The translations under genes were made by a program, and so were the position numbers. Below, piece by piece: positions 6,408 through 8,913 of a stretch of DNA of 8,913 nt (positions within the stretch are counted from its first letter, which is position 1; every line of letters starts with the position of its first letter). Source of the stretch: UBA12078 sp964556955 (lineage in GTDB: Bacteria; Patescibacteriota; Dojkabacteria; SC72); the NCBI GenBank assembly GCA_964556955.1, contig CAZKXP010000028.1:1-8913 (forward strand). Direction: 5' to 3'. Under the pieces are notes generated by a model. The model worked only from the letters and a program-made list of their open reading frames with translations. It ran no database searches and had not been told where the DNA came from.

Positions 6408-7436
6408 TTATTTTAAAGTAATTATTACTTCTTGAATATCAATAGTCCCTTTTCCTTGTGAAGAATGCTCAAAATCAATATTCTTCACATCAACTAAATC
6501 ATAATGTTTCTTTGCTCTTTTCACAATTTCTTCAACAGGAATCACGCCACGATTAGAATAACTGATAACTAAAGGAGTATTTTTACTTTTACAAAACGAA
6601 ATGATACGCTCAAATTCGCCAGCAACTTTCTTTTTATAACTAAAATCAGACTGAACTCTATCGTTGCGATACTTTGCCTTATGCTCCAATACTGGATTAT
6701 CATATTTGCAGATAGTTTCTAGAACATGATAGAATCTCGAATACTGATCTGCTGTGTAAGGTGAATCTAAATAAAAGCATTTAACGCTATTCATTATTTC
6801 TTCTTCAAAAAGAATTTTGTAATCAAGATTATAATGATAGTTTTCATAAGGTGATATCACAAAATCTTTAAAATCTTTTATTTTTTCAAAAAATAAATCA
6901 TATATTGATAGTTTGCGTAAAGGTATGATTCTTTTATGATCTTTATTCATATATTGAGCAAAGTGTCCAGGAGTAGACTGAGCCTTACACATTACACTCA
7001 TCAGTACAGTTAAATATAAATATTTTTTTGAATCATCACTAATCTTTTCAATTGCATATCTAAACGAATCAATATCTAAACATTGCCATTCCGCAAAATA
7101 GGTGTCAGAGTATTTTTCAACAAAAAAAGAATAGTACTTTTTGTCTAAATTAATTTTATAATTCTCATCAAGATCATTATGAGCTTCTTCTAATGAAGGT
7201 ATCGAATAGTTATCTAGCATACATTTAGAAATCACGTATGAGTAATATTGAATGTCGTTTGTTATAACTCTATTGCGTGGTTTTAATGCATAGCTGACAG
7301 AGTTGGTGCCTGCCATAATATCGCAGACAATATCTCCTGGTTCAGTTAAATTTTCTATTATAGGAATCAATTCATTAAGCAATTTTCCTTTATTTCCCAT
7401 GTATCTTATAGTTTGAATAAATGGATATTTGCTCAT
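6408..7436 (-). CDS. D12-class (Dam-like) adenine-specific DNA methyltransferase
   Basis: A 342-residue protein with alpha-class (MethyltransfD12) N6-adenine methyltransferase order: motif X-like RYMGNKGKL at 11-19, motif I DIMAGTNSV at 39-47 for S-adenosylmethionine, VITNDIQYYSY at 57-67, and catalytic motif IV LDSPYTADQYSRFYHVLETI at about 223-242 (DSPY for the usual DPPY). The reaction is transfer of a methyl group from S-adenosylmethionine to adenine N6 within a specific site, which is unknown here. I place the start at ATG 7436, one base after the upstream methyltransferase stop, with GGGAG 10 bases before it. An earlier ATG (7484) in the same frame would add a hydrophobic, non-conserved-looking 16-residue leader overlapping the other gene by 47 bases. 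Together with the neighbouring methyltransferase it is probably the second-strand modification enzyme. Confidence 0.92.
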   Translation of the reverse strand: MSKYPFIQTIRYMGNKGKLLNELIPIIENLTEPGDIVCDIMAGTNSVSYALKPRNRVITNDIQYYSYVISKCMLDNYSIPSLEEAHNDLDENYKINLDKKYYSFFVEKYSDTYFAEWQCLDIDSFRYAIEKISDDSKKYLYLTVLMSVMCKAQSTPGHFAQYMNKDHKRIIPLRKLSIYDLFFEKIKDFKDFVISPYENYHYNLDYKILFEEEIMNSVKCFYLDSPYTADQYSRFYHVLETICKYDNPVLEHKAKYRNDRVQSDFSYKKKVAGEFERIISFCKSKNTPLVISYSNRGVIPVEEIVKRAKKHYDLVDVKNIDFEHSSQGKGTIDIQEVIITLK

Positions 7437-7437
7437 A

Positions 7438-8718
7438 TTAAAGTTTCTCCCAAATAATAATATTATCTTCCAAAATAATATCACTGTATGTATTTCTTGC
7501 AGTCAATAAACTTCTACTATTTTCATTAATTTTATCATCGAAGTAATCAACTAGCTTGAACCCATTCATCAAAGCAATTTGAGTCAACAGCTTTCCTGTT
7601 GGAACTTTGATTTTTCTAATCTTGCTATCAGATATCTTCATCACAAGTTTTTTACCTGGTTTTAGAACATAATGAACATTTTTAATAACACGTTCCATCA
7701 ATGTAAAGAATTCATAAACGACCTCTGCTTGCTTTGGATCTATATCAAACAAAGCGTTGATATATTCATTTATGAAATCATATTGTGTTAAATGTTTTTC
7801 TTGATACTGTTTCTTACTAATATGGTCATTTCCAATCATCGAGTTTGATAAGTCCATATATTCATTTGCTGTTTTGCAAACACCCATCCAATATAACTCT
7901 AACTTTAATGTTTCTGCATATCGAACCGATGATATATACGGTGGATTTGTTACTACTAAATCAACCTTATTTTCATAAGCTGAAAGATCAATATTTGACG
8001 AATTTCCTTCTAAAATTGTAGTAGATGTCGAATGTTTTCCAAACTCTTCCACATAATTAATTCTCTTTTTTAATGCACGTTTATATGTATCTAATACATG
8101 TATTTTTATTTTTCCTTCTGCTTCTAAACTACGCATTCTTTTGCTAATACCAGGAAAAACATGAGCTGTATCTGCATTACTTACTTGTTTTACTATAGCT
8201 GACAAAATACCTAATAGAAAATCCTTATATTTTTTCTGTTCGTTTTCTTCTATGAAATCAACTGCAGCAGGTATATTGCGTCTGATTATGATAAGATCAT
8301 TTTGCACAAAATCTTTAAACCAATGTTCTCTATTTACACAAAATGGTTTTTCTTCTTCAGATACCAGTTCATTATCATTTTCTACTAAATTAACAATTCT
8401 TTTTTCAAGCTTCTTTAATATTTCAGTATCATAGTTTGAACTTTTAATTGTGGCAATAGATACTGATAAAGGATTAATCTCAATTCCAAGAAAATTCCTT
8501 TCAGAATATAACGATTCAACTGCTGTAGTCCCAGATCCAACAAATGGATCAAAAACCAAATCATCTTCATTGGAAAATTCACGAATTGCAGCTCTAGGAA
8601 TTGCTGGTATTAGTTTTCCGTAATATCTATGAAATGAGTGAATTCCTAGTCTTTTTTCTTTTTTTATTTCATCAAGTATACTCTTAAAGTTACTATTAAT
8701 ATTGCTAATAAAATCCAT
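7438..8718 (-). CDS. Site-specific DNA methyltransferase (amino-methyltransferase, DPFVGSGTT/TNPPY)
   Basis: A 426-residue protein. RYYGKLIPAIPRAAI at 31-45 resembles motif X, motif I is DPFVGSGTT at 57-65 (S-adenosylmethionine binding, followed by LGIEINPLS at 77-85), and catalytic motif IV is TNPPYISSVRYAETLKLELY at 257-276. The NPPY motif indicates methylation of an exocyclic amino group, most likely adenine N6 but N4-cytosine cannot be excluded. Motif I preceding motif IV by about 190 residues leaves room for an inserted target-recognition region at about 100-240. This order differs from the common beta-class enzymes, which have DPPY first and DPFxGSGTT near the C-terminus. Start ATG 8718 lies one base after the HTH stop, with AGAGGT inside the end of that gene. 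It is the first enzyme gene of the operon and pairs with the D12 methyltransferase downstream. Confidence 0.9.
   Translation of the reverse strand: MDFISNINSNFKSILDEIKKEKRLGIHSFHRYYGKLIPAIPRAAIREFSNEDDLVFDPFVGSGTTAVESLYSERNFLGIEINPLSVSIATIKSSNYDTEILKKLEKRIVNLVENDNELVSEEEKPFCVNREHWFKDFVQNDLIIIRRNIPAAVDFIEENEQKKYKDFLLGILSAIVKQVSNADTAHVFPGISKRMRSLEAEGKIKIHVLDTYKRALKKRINYVEEFGKHSTSTTILEGNSSNIDLSAYENKVDLVVTNPPYISSVRYAETLKLELYWMGVCKTANEYMDLSNSMIGNDHISKKQYQEKHLTQYDFINEYINALFDIDPKQAEVVYEFFTLMERVIKNVHYVLKPGKKLVMKISDSKIRKIKVPTGKLLTQIALMNGFKLVDYFDDKINENSRSLLTARNTYSDIILEDNIIIWEKL
7447..7451 (-). promoter_or_regulatory. Ribosome binding site that fixes the D12 methyltransferase start
   Basis: GGGAG on the - strand, 10 bases before ATG 7436 and inside the last codons of the preceding methyltransferase gene. 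It supports 7436 over the upstream in-frame ATG at 7484. Confidence 0.55.
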
Positions 8719-8719
8719 T

Positions 8720-8913
8720 TTAATTACCTCTATACTTTTCTATGTCAATATTATTTTTTTTGCATAAATCAACAATTATTCGCTTAACCTTTATAGTCGG
8801 TTCATGTTTTCCAGTTTCCCATCTATTAATAGATGCAAAAGAAACATTAAGCAAGTCAGCAAATTCTTGTTGAGATAAAATTAGTTTTAGTCTTAATTCC
8901 TTCACTAGTCGTT
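8720..8913 (-). CDS. XRE-family HTH protein, N-terminus probably beyond the window edge
   Basis: The visible protein reads KELRLKLILSQQEFADLLNV then SFASINRWETGKHEPTIKVK and ends ...DIEKYRGN. This is a textbook Cro/CI-type HTH: SQQEFADLLNVSFASINRWE is the turn plus recognition helix, and GKHEPT follows. A GTG at 8905 could start a 61-residue protein, but the frame stays open to the window edge (codons for R and L precede the GTG) and such proteins usually have a few more residues before the KELR helix, so I mark it as partial. No ribosome binding site for the GTG can be seen in the 8 bases available. It is one base from the methyltransferase start and is co-transcribed with it, as with controller proteins of some restriction-modification operons. 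It could also act as a DNA-targeting helper. The operon promoter lies outside the window. Confidence 0.8.
   Translation of the reverse strand, partial: RLVKELRLKLILSQQEFADLLNVSFASINRWETGKHEPTIKVKRIIVDLCKKNNIDIEKYRGN

Noticed and set aside
7437..7484. Earlier ATG (7484) as start of the D12 methyltransferase
   Set aside because: It would overlap the preceding gene by 47 bases, add a hydrophobic leader unlike the family, and ignore the GGGAG placed for ATG 7436.
8252..8434. Open frame on the + strand inside the first methyltransferase gene
   Set aside because: Ser/Phe-rich antisense shadow with no family pattern.
1623..8913. DISARM, BREX or type I restriction system
   Set aside because: An SNF2 helicase and methyltransferases are shared with some of these, but no DrmA/DrmB, PglZ or HsdS-like protein is encoded in the window. 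Partner genes beyond the right edge cannot be excluded.

Overview
The window is AT-rich. Every gene uses plain bacterial signals: AGAGG/AAGGAG-type ribosome binding sites and TATAAT -10 boxes. Most stops are TAA, but the small regulator at 995-1303 ends in TGA and Trp is coded by TGG, so the standard bacterial code applies rather than the Mycoplasma code. Together this points to a low-GC Firmicute (Bacilli, Erysipelotrichia or Clostridia-like); I cannot name the species. No transposase, integrase, tRNA, rRNA or CRISPR array is visible. The gene content is that of a defence or restriction island.

Left part (1-986, + strand): the last codons of an unidentified upstream gene sit 2 bases before a GIY-YIG nuclease gene that carries a DUF4357-type C-terminal domain. 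That gene is split by a +1 frame change at a run of seven A (619-625). A strong bidirectional hairpin terminator (947-986) closes the unit.

Middle regulatory module (995-1626): a small HTH regulator gene (- strand) and a 57-residue small conserved-looking protein (+ strand) diverge from a 149-base spacer. The spacer holds two opposed promoters and two matching 19-base operator-like palindromes, one on each promoter, with a third palindrome between them. This looks like a self-contained repressor/operator switch.

Right part (1623-8913, all - strand, read right to left): a tight six-gene operon with spacings from -1 to +11 bases. In order of transcription it encodes an XRE-type HTH protein (cut by the window edge), a DNA methyltransferase with motif I before a TNPPY motif, a D12-class adenine methyltransferase (DSPY), an HNH endonuclease with a roughly 250-residue N-terminal region that may bind DNA, a 934-residue SNF2/RapA-like helicase, and a second smaller HNH-like protein. 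All core catalytic motifs appear intact.

My reading is an ATP-dependent restriction-modification system: two methyltransferases mark the host (probably both strands of an asymmetric site), the SNF2 motor scans or translocates, and one or both HNH proteins cut. The signature genes I checked for type I R-M (HsdS), BREX (PglZ) and DISARM (DrmA/DrmB) are absent from the window. The set therefore matches none of these named systems and is the candidate novel system here. The assignment is inferred from motifs and operon structure only.
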